NCBI RefSeq assembly: GCF_029395355.1
Contig: NZ_CP113913.1
Location: 248,001 to 312,000 of the forward strand
DNA length: 64,000 nucleotides
Reading direction: 5' to 3'
Source: Bifidobacterium sp. ESL0800
GTDB taxonomy: Bacteria > Actinomycetota > Actinomycetes > Actinomycetales > Bifidobacteriaceae
Positions 37,474-46,364 of the stretch are shown piece by piece. The notes under the pieces are model-generated. The model was not told the origin of the DNA. It saw nothing but the letters and a program-made list of their open reading frames with translations, and made no database searches. Every line of letters begins with the position of its first letter. The stretch's first letter is position 1. Position numbers and translations under genes: made by a program.

Positions 37474-38895
37474 ATGGTTTATCAAACCGTCAATCCATAT
37501 ACCAACGAATTGGTAAAGGAGTATCCGTTCGCAACCGATGAGGAGTTGCAGGACACGATCACGTTGGCCGACAAGACCTTCCATGACATGTTGAGTCAGC
37601 CGATCGCCGAGCGCGCCAAGATCCTGCACAAGGTCGCGGAGCTCTTCCGCGAGAAGTCCGACGAACTCTCCGAGATCTGCACGGTCGACATGGGCAAGCT
37701 GGTGGGGGAGTCCGCCGGTGAGGTCGAGCTGTGCGCGATCATCGCCGATTGGTTCGCCGATCACAGCGAGGATCTCTTGAAGCCGGACAAGCTCGACAGT
37801 ATCGTCGCCGGAGATGCACAGGTGCTGCACCAGCCTGTCGGCGTCGTGGTGATGGTGGAGCCTTGGAACTTCCCGTACTATCAAATCATGCGTGTGTTTG
37901 CGCCGAACTTCATGCTGGGCAACACGATGATCCTGAAGCACGCTTCCAATACCCCGACCTCGGCCAAGCGGTTCTGCGAGGTCGTCGAGGAGGCCGGAGC
38001 CCCCAAGGGTGCGCTGACCAACATGTTCCTGACCTACGATCAGGTCACCAAGGCGATCGAGGATCCGCGCGTGCAGGGGGCGGCGCTCACCGGCTCCGAG
38101 CGTGGCGGCGTCGCCGTCGCGGGTGCCGCAGGAAAGGCGCTGAAGAAGAGCACCATGGAGCTGGGCGGTATGGATCCGTTCATCGTTCTGGGTGACGCGG
38201 ACATGGACGCTCTCGCCGACATCGCGTGGCGCGTCCGCCTCTACAACGCCGGTCAGGTCTGCACCTCGGCCAAGCGCTTCATCGTCATGGACAACGTCTA
38301 CGACCGCTTCGTCGACGATATGGTCGAGGCCTTCTCCAAGGTCACCCCTGGCGACCCGATGGATCCCAAGACCACCATCGCCCCGATGAACTCGAAGCGC
38401 GCCAAGGAGAAGCTGCAGAATCAGTTCGACGAGGCCGTGGCTGCGGGCGCGAAGATCGCCTACCAGTTCCCGGAGATCGATTCGAAGGGCCAGTTCTTCC
38501 GTCCGGCCGTCCTCACCGACATCACCCCCGACAACCCGGCTTACAAGACCGAGATGTTCGGTCCGGTGGCGGCGATCTACAAGGTCCACAGCGAAGAAGA
38601 GGCCATCGCGGTCGCCAACGACAACCCCTATGGGCTGGGCGGTATGCTCTTCTGCGGCGACAAGGACCATGGCGCCGAGGTGGCCGCGAAGGTCTACACG
38701 GGCATGATGTTCGTCAACACCCCGCTCGCCTCGCTGCCTGACATCCCGTTCGGCGGCGTGAAGCTCTCCGGCTATGGCCGTGAGATGTCGCGTCTGGGCC
38801 AGATGGCGTTCACCAACGACAAGCTCTTGGTCACCGCCGACCACTTCGACAAGACCAACGCTCCCGGCGCGCTCTTCGCCGCGCAGGACCTGTGA
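37474..38895 (+). CDS. NAD(P)-dependent aldehyde dehydrogenase, succinate-semialdehyde type
   Basis: A 473-residue aldehyde dehydrogenase that oxidises an aldehyde to its acid with NAD(P). Visible family motifs: VEPWNFPYYQIMRVFAP, LKHASNTP, TGSERGGVAVAGAAG, the catalytic-Glu block MELGGMDPFIVL, the catalytic Cys in NAGQVCTSAKRF, and EMFGPVAAIY. GGMDPFIVL and the YEx-less N-terminus fit the short SSADH-like bacterial group. The ATG follows a very strong AAGGAGGT. Codon use suggests high expression. The gene is alone between terminators, so its in vivo aldehyde is not evident from context. Confidence 0.88.
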   Translation: MVYQTVNPYTNELVKEYPFATDEELQDTITLADKTFHDMLSQPIAERAKILHKVAELFREKSDELSEICTVDMGKLVGESAGEVELCAIIADWFADHSEDLLKPDKLDSIVAGDAQVLHQPVGVVVMVEPWNFPYYQIMRVFAPNFMLGNTMILKHASNTPTSAKRFCEVVEEAGAPKGALTNMFLTYDQVTKAIEDPRVQGAALTGSERGGVAVAGAAGKALKKSTMELGGMDPFIVLGDADMDALADIAWRVRLYNAGQVCTSAKRFIVMDNVYDRFVDDMVEAFSKVTPGDPMDPKTTIAPMNSKRAKEKLQNQFDEAVAAGAKIAYQFPEIDSKGQFFRPAVLTDITPDNPAYKTEMFGPVAAIYKVHSEEEAIAVANDNPYGLGGMLFCGDKDHGAEVAAKVYTGMMFVNTPLASLPDIPFGGVKLSGYGREMSRLGQMAFTNDKLLVTADHFDKTNAPGALFAAQDL

Positions 38896-38947
38896 AGCAA
38901 CGCCAATGTGCGTCAGGTGATAACGATCTGATTGAGACAGTTCCAAG

Positions 38948-38990
38948 AATTTGGGTACCGAGTGAATTCTGCTCGGTACCCAAATTGTTT
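38948..38990 (+). terminator. Terminator after the aldehyde dehydrogenase gene
   Basis: A perfect 15-bp stem (AATTTGGGTACCGAG with its complement) and 9-nt loop are followed by GTTTT. Apart from this, the gap 38896-39291 shows nothing I can support. Confidence 0.92.
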
Positions 38991-39291
38991 TATACCAATT
39001 CAATCGTTGGAATTTCACCTAAATTGATGCCTGAGTCGGGGCATTCGCAGCTTGATTCCCCCATGCGGCCATGGCTTGCGTTCGGTCGAGAGGGGTTTAG
39101 GCAAGTCGGAGTTCTCTGTGAGACCAGACGTCTAGGGCATTTCGTATATAATTAATTCGTTTGACTTAAAGGATGAAAAACAATATCATATTGGTGATGC
39201 CAAGAAGAATCAGGACTCGCATGGGCATAGCAAGTACCGATTGCGGCAGGATGTCCGTGAAGAGATAACGATTGCGAGGAATCAAAGCGCC

Positions 39292-39936
39292 ATGGAAGAC
39301 GAAGTCGAAGAGCTGAAAGCGAAACACCCTGACTTTGCGAGACTGTTCGACGATGAATGGCTGCAATATCGCAAGTCCGAGATTCTGCCGAAGCTGACCT
39401 GGCAATCGCAATCGACCTGCGCGAAGATCAACCGGATCTATTTCGACGATCCGGACGAGGCGATGCGGCTATTCCGCAAGCTGGTGCCGGGGGCGGAGGA
39501 GGGTGTCGACTTCCGGCCGCCGATCCATCTGGATTATGGGCTTGGGCTGAAAATCGGAGCGCGGACGTTCATCAACATGGATCTGCTGATCGTCGGGGGA
39601 GGGCCGATATCCATCGGCTCCGACTGCCTGATCGGCACGCGGTGCAGTATCTGCACGCCCAATCACGCGGTGCCCATCAAGCCGCGGCTGGAAGGCTGGC
39701 AGCACAACGAGGACGTGGCCATCGGCAACAACGTCTGGCTCGGCAGCAATGTGGTGGTCTGCCCGGGCGTGACGATCGGCGACAACTGTGTCATCGGTGC
39801 CGGTTCCGTGGTCGTCCGCGACATTCCCGCCGACAGCGTTGCGGTCGGCAACCCCTGCAAGGTGATTCGCCAGGTGCCTAAGGACTGGAGTGCAGATGAA
39901 TGGAAAGCGGCCACAGGCGAGACGGACGAAGCGTGA
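39292..39936 (+). CDS. Sugar O-acetyltransferase, left-handed beta-helix
   Basis: A 214-residue acyltransferase of the maltose/galactoside acetyltransferase type. The hexapeptide repeats run from FINMDLLIVGGGPISIGSDC through IGNNVWLGSNVVV, PGVTIGDNCVIGAGSVVVRDIPADSVAVGNPCKVIR. The active-site His is in TPNHAVPIK. It transfers acetyl from acetyl-CoA to a sugar. I chose ATG 39292 because GAGGAA lies about 11 bp upstream and the usual N-terminal domain begins there; an in-frame TTG at 39241 is less convincing. Substrate unknown. Confidence 0.87.
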   Translation: MEDEVEELKAKHPDFARLFDDEWLQYRKSEILPKLTWQSQSTCAKINRIYFDDPDEAMRLFRKLVPGAEEGVDFRPPIHLDYGLGLKIGARTFINMDLLIVGGGPISIGSDCLIGTRCSICTPNHAVPIKPRLEGWQHNEDVAIGNNVWLGSNVVVCPGVTIGDNCVIGAGSVVVRDIPADSVAVGNPCKVIRQVPKDWSADEWKAATGETDEA

Positions 39937-39999
39937 TTATGGCTGCGGCAGCAGAATGAATCAAACGTGATTATGGCTGCAGCGTTTGGATGAATCAAA
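39932..39999 (+). repeat. Two 34-bp tandem repeats at the end of the acetyltransferase gene
   Basis: Units 39932-39965 and 39966-39999 both begin CGTGATTATGGCTGC and end ATGAATCAAA. The first unit overlaps the stop codon. A further partial CGTAAAGAG duplication follows. Confidence 0.8.
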
Positions 40000-40067
40000 C
40001 GTAAAGAGCAAGCGTAAAGAGCGCGGTGCATTTTCGGTAGAGGAAACAGATTCGCCTCGTTGATAAG

Positions 40068-40103
40068 AAAGCCGGCATCTGGACTAGACCAGATACCGGC
40101 TTT
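40068..40103. terminator. Bidirectional terminator
   Basis: A 15-bp stem with one mismatch (AAAGCCGGCATCTGG with CCAGATACCGGCTTT) lies between the convergent acetyltransferase and GH120 genes. Confidence 0.85.
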
Positions 40104-40131
40104 CCCGACGTTCAACCCTGATTTGTCGGGA

Positions 40132-42090
40132 TCAGAACACGCGGATTCCATCTTTTGCGGTATCCAAATTCGCGAACGGCCCCGGAACCGGATGTTCGCC
40201 GCGAGGATTGCCGGCTATGTCGGTATCGATTTTCAACGGGCTTCCGTCCGGGTTCTCGTAGGCTTCGCCTGTGATACGCGGTGTGCCCAGTAGCTGTGTA
40301 TCCACAATCGAGGTTCGGACGTTCGGCGTCTCCGGAACGGAAAGCGAGCACCACACGCTTCCATCGTCCTTTTCTTCGATGGCGATGTCGATTGCTTCGC
40401 TGCTACTGTAGCTGTGCTCTTCACGGTTGTAATGTTTAGTGCCGTTGTAGTAGGCGTTGCCATCGATATAGGCAGGCTGCGGGACCTGCTCGAATATATC
40501 GACGTCTCCGCCGCCCATGGCGTGCACCCGCTCGATGAATTCCTGCGTGCTGGCCGGTGCGCCGTCGTAGATTTCCGTGCCGCGGGTATCGGTACCTGGT
40601 AGCACGGCAGATCCGGTGAAGACATTCTGATAGAAGCGGTCATCGTTGCCGTAGACGCAGGCGGTTCCAAGCAGTTTTGTCGAATGCGGCAAATGATAGG
40701 GCGTGAAGCGGTCCGGAACGGTGATTTTTCTGGTCGATCCGCAGAAAATGTTGTGGACGAAGGCGCTGCCTTGGGCCGCGTTGTCGAAGTTATAGTCCGA
40801 GGCGAAGATGTTGTTGTCGAACAGGCACGGGCCGTGCGTCACCTCGATCATGAAGTCGCGGACGTTATCGTGGTAGACGTTTCTGGTCACCCTGGTGCCC
40901 TGGGCCTGCCAGTCGAGCCAGGTGCCGAGGATGCAATCGTGGATATCGTTGTTGATCAGCCGCACATCGATGCCCGCATGAAGCTTGATACCCGCGATTT
41001 CGTGGCCGAAATACTCGTATTTGATGCCGATGTTGTAGATTTTGTTGTGCTCGATGGTCGAGAACGCCCCGCCCATGTTGCCGACCACGCCGTTCTGCCC
41101 GCAGTCGTGGATGACATTGTTGCGTACGATATGCGACCCGACTGTCTCCTTGTCCCAACCGATATGGCGGCCGCGGAACACGCCTTCGAGCTGGCATTGG
41201 TAGCCGGGTTTGAGGCCTCCCAGATACGATTCGTTCTCGCCGGTGGAGGCTTCCTTGCCAAGGCTTACGGCGCTGCATTTGGCATCGTGGATGTCGTTGT
41301 CTTCGATGATCCAGCCCTTGCTCCAATGCGGTCCGATGAGCCCGGGCTGGTCTGCGGTCGGCGGGGCCCAGGGGCAGGCCGCCTGGCACAGCTCGAAGCC
41401 GCGAACGGTGATATAGCCGATGCCTGTCTTGTCGGGGTAGAAGCACTCCTTGCGGACGTTGAATTCCGTGGATTCCTTGTTGGGGTCAAGCTGGTGGAAA
41501 TTGCCCCAGATCGTCGTTGTGTCTGCGTTGACTTGCGCATACCACTGGTAAACGGTGTCGTCGGCGTGGGGGATGGACAGATCGATCTTCACCCAGTCTG
41601 GCCCGGGGCCGTATGCCCGGCGTTCTGCTTTGGCCATGTCTTCATAGGTCCGGGCCTGATACATTGACTTGCCGTTGATATAGACGTCGCCGAGGCTCAG
41701 CTGCCAATCGTCCGGGTCCGGGCTTACCAGCCAGTCGCCTTCCAAAGGTTGTGCGTAGGGGTTGAAGTCGCCAAACAGGGTGTTCGGAACCTCGATGTGC
41801 CAGATACCTTCGCCATCGGCCTGCCAAGTGCTGGCCTTTTCGGCACCGGAAATGACTGCGTGCTCGCCTTTCGCCACTTCGTAGGTGATGCGCGCGGTGC
41901 TGGTCCCGGCGTTTCGGGGATTGACCCTTTCGCGGTACATGCCGCCGTGCACCAAGACGGTGTCGCCCGGCAAGGCGATGTCTGCGGCTTCCTGGATACG
42001 GGCAAACGGATGAAGTTCCGATCCGTCCGCCGGCGATCCGGCGTCGGCCGAAACGTGGAGAGTGGTCGGGTGAGTTGCTGCGGATACCAT
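40132..42090 (-). CDS. xylC: GH120 beta-xylosidase
   Basis: A 652-residue right-handed beta-helix glycoside hydrolase closely resembling GH120 XylC of Thermoanaerobacterium saccharolyticum and the B. adolescentis enzyme. Long shared blocks include WAPPTADQPGLIGPHWSKGW, IIEDNDIHDAKCSAVS, IVRNNVIHDCGQN and FGHEIAGIKLHAGIDV. The candidate catalytic pair is Asp393 in TWLDWQAQGTR and Glu416 in IEVTHGP; the 23-residue spacing equals that of Asp382/Glu405 in the characterised enzyme. It removes xylose from the ends of xylo-oligosaccharides. No signal peptide is present, so it acts in the cytoplasm on imported oligomers. ATG 42090 follows AAAGGAA. It diverges from the ABC importer genes. Confidence 0.93.
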   Translation of the reverse strand: MVSAATHPTTLHVSADAGSPADGSELHPFARIQEAADIALPGDTVLVHGGMYRERVNPRNAGTSTARITYEVAKGEHAVISGAEKASTWQADGEGIWHIEVPNTLFGDFNPYAQPLEGDWLVSPDPDDWQLSLGDVYINGKSMYQARTYEDMAKAERRAYGPGPDWVKIDLSIPHADDTVYQWYAQVNADTTTIWGNFHQLDPNKESTEFNVRKECFYPDKTGIGYITVRGFELCQAACPWAPPTADQPGLIGPHWSKGWIIEDNDIHDAKCSAVSLGKEASTGENESYLGGLKPGYQCQLEGVFRGRHIGWDKETVGSHIVRNNVIHDCGQNGVVGNMGGAFSTIEHNKIYNIGIKYEYFGHEIAGIKLHAGIDVRLINNDIHDCILGTWLDWQAQGTRVTRNVYHDNVRDFMIEVTHGPCLFDNNIFASDYNFDNAAQGSAFVHNIFCGSTRKITVPDRFTPYHLPHSTKLLGTACVYGNDDRFYQNVFTGSAVLPGTDTRGTEIYDGAPASTQEFIERVHAMGGGDVDIFEQVPQPAYIDGNAYYNGTKHYNREEHSYSSSEAIDIAIEEKDDGSVWCSLSVPETPNVRTSIVDTQLLGTPRITGEAYENPDGSPLKIDTDIAGNPRGEHPVPGPFANLDTAKDGIRVF

Positions 42091-42203
42091 ATATATTCCT
42101 TTCGATAATCTGCACTTCGTTGTGGGATGTTCCATCTAGGACGGAAGTCATGCCGGTGCATCTCTATACGACGATTACATCATACAACATATCACTTATT
42201 AAT

Positions 42204-42232
42204 TTGCACTTAATAACCATTAAGTATATACT
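42204..42232 (+). promoter_or_regulatory. Promoter with operator for the xylo-oligosaccharide importer
   Basis: TTGCAC (42204-42209) and TATACT (42227-42232) are separated by 17 bp. A perfect palindrome ACTTAAT-AACC-ATTAAGT (42208-42225) fills the spacer, as expected for a repressor site. It contains ATAACCATT, also present in the candidate operator before the ROK regulator gene. Confidence 0.75.
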
Positions 42233-42310
42233 GTTTTTGTGCTCAAGGTGAGCGCGACCCCATCGTTGTGGGGGTCTAAAGCAGTTTGTTTTGACTCGAG
42301 GAGGAGCAAG

Positions 42311-43615
42311 ATGAAGACAACGGGTAAAATTACAGCTCTCATTGCAGCGGCATCGATGCTGGTCGGCATGGCCGGTTGCGGATCGACTCCGGGAGGGGGA
42401 TCCGCTTCCAGCGATGGCGCGACCATGTGGGGCATCAGCGACAACAACTTCGGCCCGACGAAGCAGGCTGTCGAGCAGTGGAACAGCAAGCATTCCGACC
42501 AGAAGATCAATGCCGAATACTTCGCCAACGATTCCTATAAAAAGAAGATCCGCACCTCGGTCGGCGCGGGTAATGCACCAACGATGATTTACAGTTGGGG
42601 CGGCGCGACCTTGAGGGATTATGCCAAAGCCGGCGAGATCACCGATGTCAGCAAGGATCTGAATTCGACGGTCAAGTCGAAGGTCTTCAAAGCCGTTGCC
42701 GACGAAGGCTATATCGACGGGAAACTGTACGGCATCCCCACCCAAGGCGTTCAGCCCGTGGTGCTTTATATCAACAAGAAAGTGCTTGCCGACGCGGGCG
42801 TGAAACAGGCTCCCAAGACCTGGGACGAACTGCTTGACGCCGTCGCCAAGCTCAAGGCCGCCGGCAAGACCCCGATCGCTTTGGCTGGCGGAAGCCAATG
42901 GCCATATCTCATGTGGGCGTCGTATCTTGTCGATCGCATCGGTGGCCCTGAAGTCTTCCAGAGGGTGGAAAAGGGTGAAAAAGGGGCTTGGAGCGATCCC
43001 GCTATCACGCGTGCGATGACCATGATTCAGGAACTGGTCAAGGCCGGAGCCTTCGGCAATGTGTATTCGTCGATGACCGCGGACGATCGCAAGGACACCT
43101 CGATGATCGTCAACGGAACCGCCGGAATGGAGCTGATGGGTTCGTGGACTTTCCCTGATTTCAAGGCCCTTTCAAAGGACTTCGCCGATTCCCAGCTTGC
43201 CTTCGCTCCTTTCCCCTCCGTGAAGGACGGCAAAGGCGACCCCAAGGATTTGACCGGCAATCTCACCAATTACTGGTCGGTCTCTTCCAAGGCGAAGGCC
43301 TCGCAGCAGAAGAGCGCCATCGCCTTCCTGAAAGACACCACCTACAGCAGCTCGATGGTCGATCAGATGCTCAAGATCGGCGCTGTTCCACCGGTGAAGA
43401 ACATCGAAAGCAAGGTCAAGGCCGCAGATGGCAAGATTGGGTTCTACACGTGGGTCTATGACGCCATGGCCAACACCCCTGCGTTCCAGCTTTCCTGGGA
43501 TCAGGCGTTGCCCAGCGCCCAGGCCGAAGCGGTGCTCAACAATCTTGAACAGGTGTTCCTGCTTTCGCAGACTCCTGACCAGTTCGTCGAAAAGATGAAC
43601 GCAACCATCAAGTGA
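42311..43615 (+). CDS. ABC importer sugar-binding lipoprotein, probably xylo-oligosaccharide
   Basis: A 434-residue family 1 extracellular solute-binding protein. It has a lipoprotein signal (KITALIAAASMLVGMAGC, lipobox GMAGC), so it would be anchored outside the membrane. The mature part has the usual two-lobe features (GAGNAPTMIYSWGGATLRDYA, LYGIPTQGVQPVVLYINKKV, WPYLMWASYLVDRIGG and GTAGMELMGSWTFPD). ATG 42311 is preceded by GAGGAGGAGCAAG. It leads an operon with two permease genes; no ATPase gene follows, so a shared MsiK-type ATPase is expected. Ligand inferred from the divergent GH120 gene and nearby xylulokinase. Confidence 0.88.
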   Translation: MKTTGKITALIAAASMLVGMAGCGSTPGGGSASSDGATMWGISDNNFGPTKQAVEQWNSKHSDQKINAEYFANDSYKKKIRTSVGAGNAPTMIYSWGGATLRDYAKAGEITDVSKDLNSTVKSKVFKAVADEGYIDGKLYGIPTQGVQPVVLYINKKVLADAGVKQAPKTWDELLDAVAKLKAAGKTPIALAGGSQWPYLMWASYLVDRIGGPEVFQRVEKGEKGAWSDPAITRAMTMIQELVKAGAFGNVYSSMTADDRKDTSMIVNGTAGMELMGSWTFPDFKALSKDFADSQLAFAPFPSVKDGKGDPKDLTGNLTNYWSVSSKAKASQQKSAIAFLKDTTYSSSMVDQMLKIGAVPPVKNIESKVKAADGKIGFYTWVYDAMANTPAFQLSWDQALPSAQAEAVLNNLEQVFLLSQTPDQFVEKMNATIK

Positions 43616-43630
43616 CGGACTTCGGTTCGT

Positions 43631-43665
43631 GTTCCGGCGGGTATGGCAGTGATGCCCGCCGGAAC
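43631..43665 (+). promoter_or_regulatory. Intergenic stem-loop between binding protein and permease genes
   Basis: Perfect 11-bp arms (GTTCCGGCGGG and its complement) with a 13-nt loop and no T run. It probably stabilises the 3' end of the binding-protein message and sets its excess over the permeases. Confidence 0.65.
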
Positions 43666-43700
43666 GTCAATCGATGATGATTCCGATTGAAGGAGAAATT

Positions 43701-44642
43701 TTGGGACGTAAAAAAATATTGGAGGATGGCGACACCGCGAGAAGCACCGGGAAAACCAAACACCGTTCGGGTGTGAGGGTTGGTCCTTCCATGTGGTACG
43801 CGGTTCCGGCATTGGTCTTGTTCGGCATTTTCGCGGTCATTCCGCTTTTTGGCGTGGTGATTCTTTCGTTTATGAATTGGGACGGTTTGGGGGCTGTGAC
43901 TTTCAACGGATTGGGCAACTGGAAACGCATGCTGGCCGATCCGTTGGTGTTCAGCGGTCTGAAACTCACGATTATCCTGACGGTGGTCAGCTGGGTGCTC
44001 CAGACGATTCTGTCGGTGCTTTTAGGCGTGTTCATGGCTGGAAAACAACATTATCGTTCCTTCCTTGCCGTATTCTATTTCCTGCCTCTGCTGTTCAGCT
44101 CGACGGCGGTCGCGATTTCGTTCAAAAACCTGCTCGATCCGCAATACGGCATCGGCAAGGCCTTCGGGTGGCCATGGCTTCAGCAGAATTTCCTGGGTAA
44201 CCCCAAAACCGCGCTGTGGGTGCTGATCCTGGTCGTCTCGTGGTGCTTCATTCCGTTGCACTCGCTGCTCTATCAGGGTGCGGTCCGCCAGATTCCCGCG
44301 AGCCTTTATGAAGCTGCGGAAATCGATGGAGCGGGAACATTGAGGCAGTTCTTCAATATCACCTTGCCGCAGCTGAAATACACCTTCGCCACGGATTCGA
44401 CGTTGATGATCGTCGGCTCGTTGACCTACTTCGACTTGGTCTATGTGATGACCGGTGGCGGGCCTGCCAACTCGACGCGAATCCTGCCGTTGGATATGTA
44501 CATCCGAGGGTTCAGCAGCTATGACATGGGTGGTGCAAGCGTGGTCGGCGTCATCATTCTGGTGCTGGGCATTGTGATCTCGCAGTTGCTCAACAAGATT
44601 TCAGGGTCCGACAAAATGGAAAGTCAAATGGAAGGCGTCTGA
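43701..44642 (+). CDS. Sugar ABC transporter permease 1 (MalF type)
   Basis: A 313-residue inner-membrane protein with about six segments and the binding-protein-dependent transport EAA loop (ASLYEAAEIDGAGTLRQFFNITLP) that docks the ATPase. I prefer TTG 43701 because AAGGAG lies 6 bp upstream; ATG 43674 lies before that site and has none of its own. It follows the binding-protein gene after a stem-loop and abuts the next permease gene by 2 bp. Substrate as inferred for the operon. Confidence 0.88.
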   Translation: MGRKKILEDGDTARSTGKTKHRSGVRVGPSMWYAVPALVLFGIFAVIPLFGVVILSFMNWDGLGAVTFNGLGNWKRMLADPLVFSGLKLTIILTVVSWVLQTILSVLLGVFMAGKQHYRSFLAVFYFLPLLFSSTAVAISFKNLLDPQYGIGKAFGWPWLQQNFLGNPKTALWVLILVVSWCFIPLHSLLYQGAVRQIPASLYEAAEIDGAGTLRQFFNITLPQLKYTFATDSTLMIVGSLTYFDLVYVMTGGGPANSTRILPLDMYIRGFSSYDMGGASVVGVIILVLGIVISQLLNKISGSDKMESQMEGV

Positions 44643-44644
44643 TC

Positions 44645-45475
44645 ATGATAACCATTGGACACAAACGTTACAATATCATCGGCGGGCTGCTCGGCTGGAT
44701 CTGGCTCTTCATCATCATCGTGCCGATCTACTACATCGTGATCACGTCTCTGCGCGACCAGATGGCCATTTTCAGCGACAATCCGCTCTCGATTCCCAAA
44801 CATGTCACCTTTTCGGCATACCAGCGCGTATTCCAGAACAACTTCCTGCTCTATGTGCGCAATTCGGTGATCGTCACGCTCGTGACGGTGATCCTGATTC
44901 TCGCGGTGACCATCCCGGCCGCCTATCTCATCATCCGTCGTACGGATGTATGGTCTCGCAGAACGTACAAACTGGTCATTTCCGGTCTTGCGATTCCCAT
45001 GCAGGCCACCATCATCCCGATCTACTACATCATCATCAAAATCGGTCTGTACGACACCTTGTGGGCGTTGATCTTGCCGTCGGCGGCCTTCGCCATACCG
45101 ATTACCGTCATGATCCTGGTCAATTTCCTACGCGACATCCCCTCGTCCCTGTTCGAGGCGATGGAGGTCGACGGAGCCTCTGAGTTCTCGATCATGGTGC
45201 GTCTGGCCATTCCCATGGTCAAACCGGCGCTGATCACCGTTTCGATTTACGATGCGCTCAATGTGTGGAATGGGTTCCTGTTCCCCTTGATTTTGACGCA
45301 AAGTGCCAAGAACAGGGTCATACCGCTTTCGCTCTGGCAGTTCCAAGGGCAGTTCACCGTCGACGTCCCGGGTATTCTGGCCGCTGTCGTGATTTCCGTC
45401 CTGCCGATTCTCGCAGCCTACATTGTGGGCAGAAAGCAGATGGTGGCAGGCCTCACCGCCGGTTTCACTAAATAG
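44645..45475 (+). CDS. Sugar ABC transporter permease 2 (MalG type)
   Basis: A 276-residue membrane protein with about six segments and an EAA loop (SSLFEAMEVDGASEFSIMVR). It is the second half of the channel with the preceding permease, starting 2 bp after its stop. A hairpin that may terminate the operon follows. The pair matches the CUT1 sugar importer layout. Confidence 0.9.
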   Translation: MITIGHKRYNIIGGLLGWIWLFIIIVPIYYIVITSLRDQMAIFSDNPLSIPKHVTFSAYQRVFQNNFLLYVRNSVIVTLVTVILILAVTIPAAYLIIRRTDVWSRRTYKLVISGLAIPMQATIIPIYYIIIKIGLYDTLWALILPSAAFAIPITVMILVNFLRDIPSSLFEAMEVDGASEFSIMVRLAIPMVKPALITVSIYDALNVWNGFLFPLILTQSAKNRVIPLSLWQFQGQFTVDVPGILAAVVISVLPILAAYIVGRKQMVAGLTAGFTK

Positions 45476-45493
45476 TTAGTGGGGGAAAGGTAC

Positions 45494-45536
45494 GATAGAG
45501 GGGTTTGAATGTCGGTGTCATTCATTCCCCTCTATT
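45494..45536 (+). terminator. Hairpin ending the importer operon
   Basis: An approximately 17-bp imperfect stem is built on ATAGAGGGG and CCCCTCTAT with TGAATG/CATTCA inside. It lies between permease 2 and the TetR gene. Confidence 0.6.
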
Positions 45537-45594
45537 CTCATCTGATGGGGAGAGCTACTATGGCACTAATATTTCACTATTGAAAGGACTCGGC

Positions 45595-46215
45595 ATGCCT
45601 CGGCGTAGTTCAGCCCAAAAAATGACAAAGGAACAGCGCAAGACCAGTATTCTGCGCACTGCAAGCTCTCTGATATCGAATTATGGTTTTTGGGGATTGA
45701 CTATACGCGAGGTGGCGGAAGCGGAACATATCACGGAAGCCGGAGTCCTCTATCACTTCGGATCCAAGGAGAAACTTCTCCTTGCCGTAGTGGAATACAA
45801 CGACAGGATGGTCAGCAACGACATCGCGAAGCAGCTGGGGATCAAGAAGGATTTGTATGAAGTGCATACCATCGGAAGGGAATATCCGGTAGGTATCCAC
45901 GATCTGACCATTGCTACGGCAAAGGTGAACACCAAGCGGGTTGAATTTGTGCGTCTCTATACCTTGCTTCAGGCCGAGTCCCTTAATGAGAACCATCCCG
46001 CTCATGAGTTTTTCATGAATCGTGAGCAGAGCGTGCTTGAAGAATATGCGATAGCCAGTAAACGCGATGGTGCGAAAAATCCGGAAGAGACGGCCAGGCA
46101 GGTTTTGGCTGCGATGGATGGCCTGCAATTCCGTTGGCTGCACAACCTGGAAGGTATGGATTTTGTGGTCGAGTGGGAAAAGATACTGGAGCTGATTCTT
46201 CCGAGCAAGGGCTGA
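45595..46215 (+). CDS. TetR/AcrR family transcriptional regulator
   Basis: A 206-residue repressor. The N-terminal helix-turn-helix is clear: LRTASSLISNYGFWGLTIRE followed by VAEAEHITEAGVLYHFGSKEKLLLAVVEY. The C-terminal ligand domain is not recognisable to a subfamily. ATG 45595 has GAAAGGA upstream; the open frame extends 90 bp further without support. It sits between the importer operon and xylulokinase and may bind a xylan-derived signal. Two direct CACTA motifs 11 bp apart (45564 and 45575) lie just before the gene. Confidence 0.87.
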   Translation: MPRRSSAQKMTKEQRKTSILRTASSLISNYGFWGLTIREVAEAEHITEAGVLYHFGSKEKLLLAVVEYNDRMVSNDIAKQLGIKKDLYEVHTIGREYPVGIHDLTIATAKVNTKRVEFVRLYTLLQAESLNENHPAHEFFMNREQSVLEEYAIASKRDGAKNPEETARQVLAAMDGLQFRWLHNLEGMDFVVEWEKILELILPSKG

Positions 46216-46364
46216 TAAACCCGCAACGGAGGGGACGGGTATGTTCCTGTTTCTCGGTTTTGGCGAACGTTGTTGAAGTTCTTCTATAGTTCAGGATTGC
46301 CGTGGTCTTCCAAAAGACGAGAACGCGACAATCCTGTTTGCTTATGGTGTCTGATGAAAGGCTT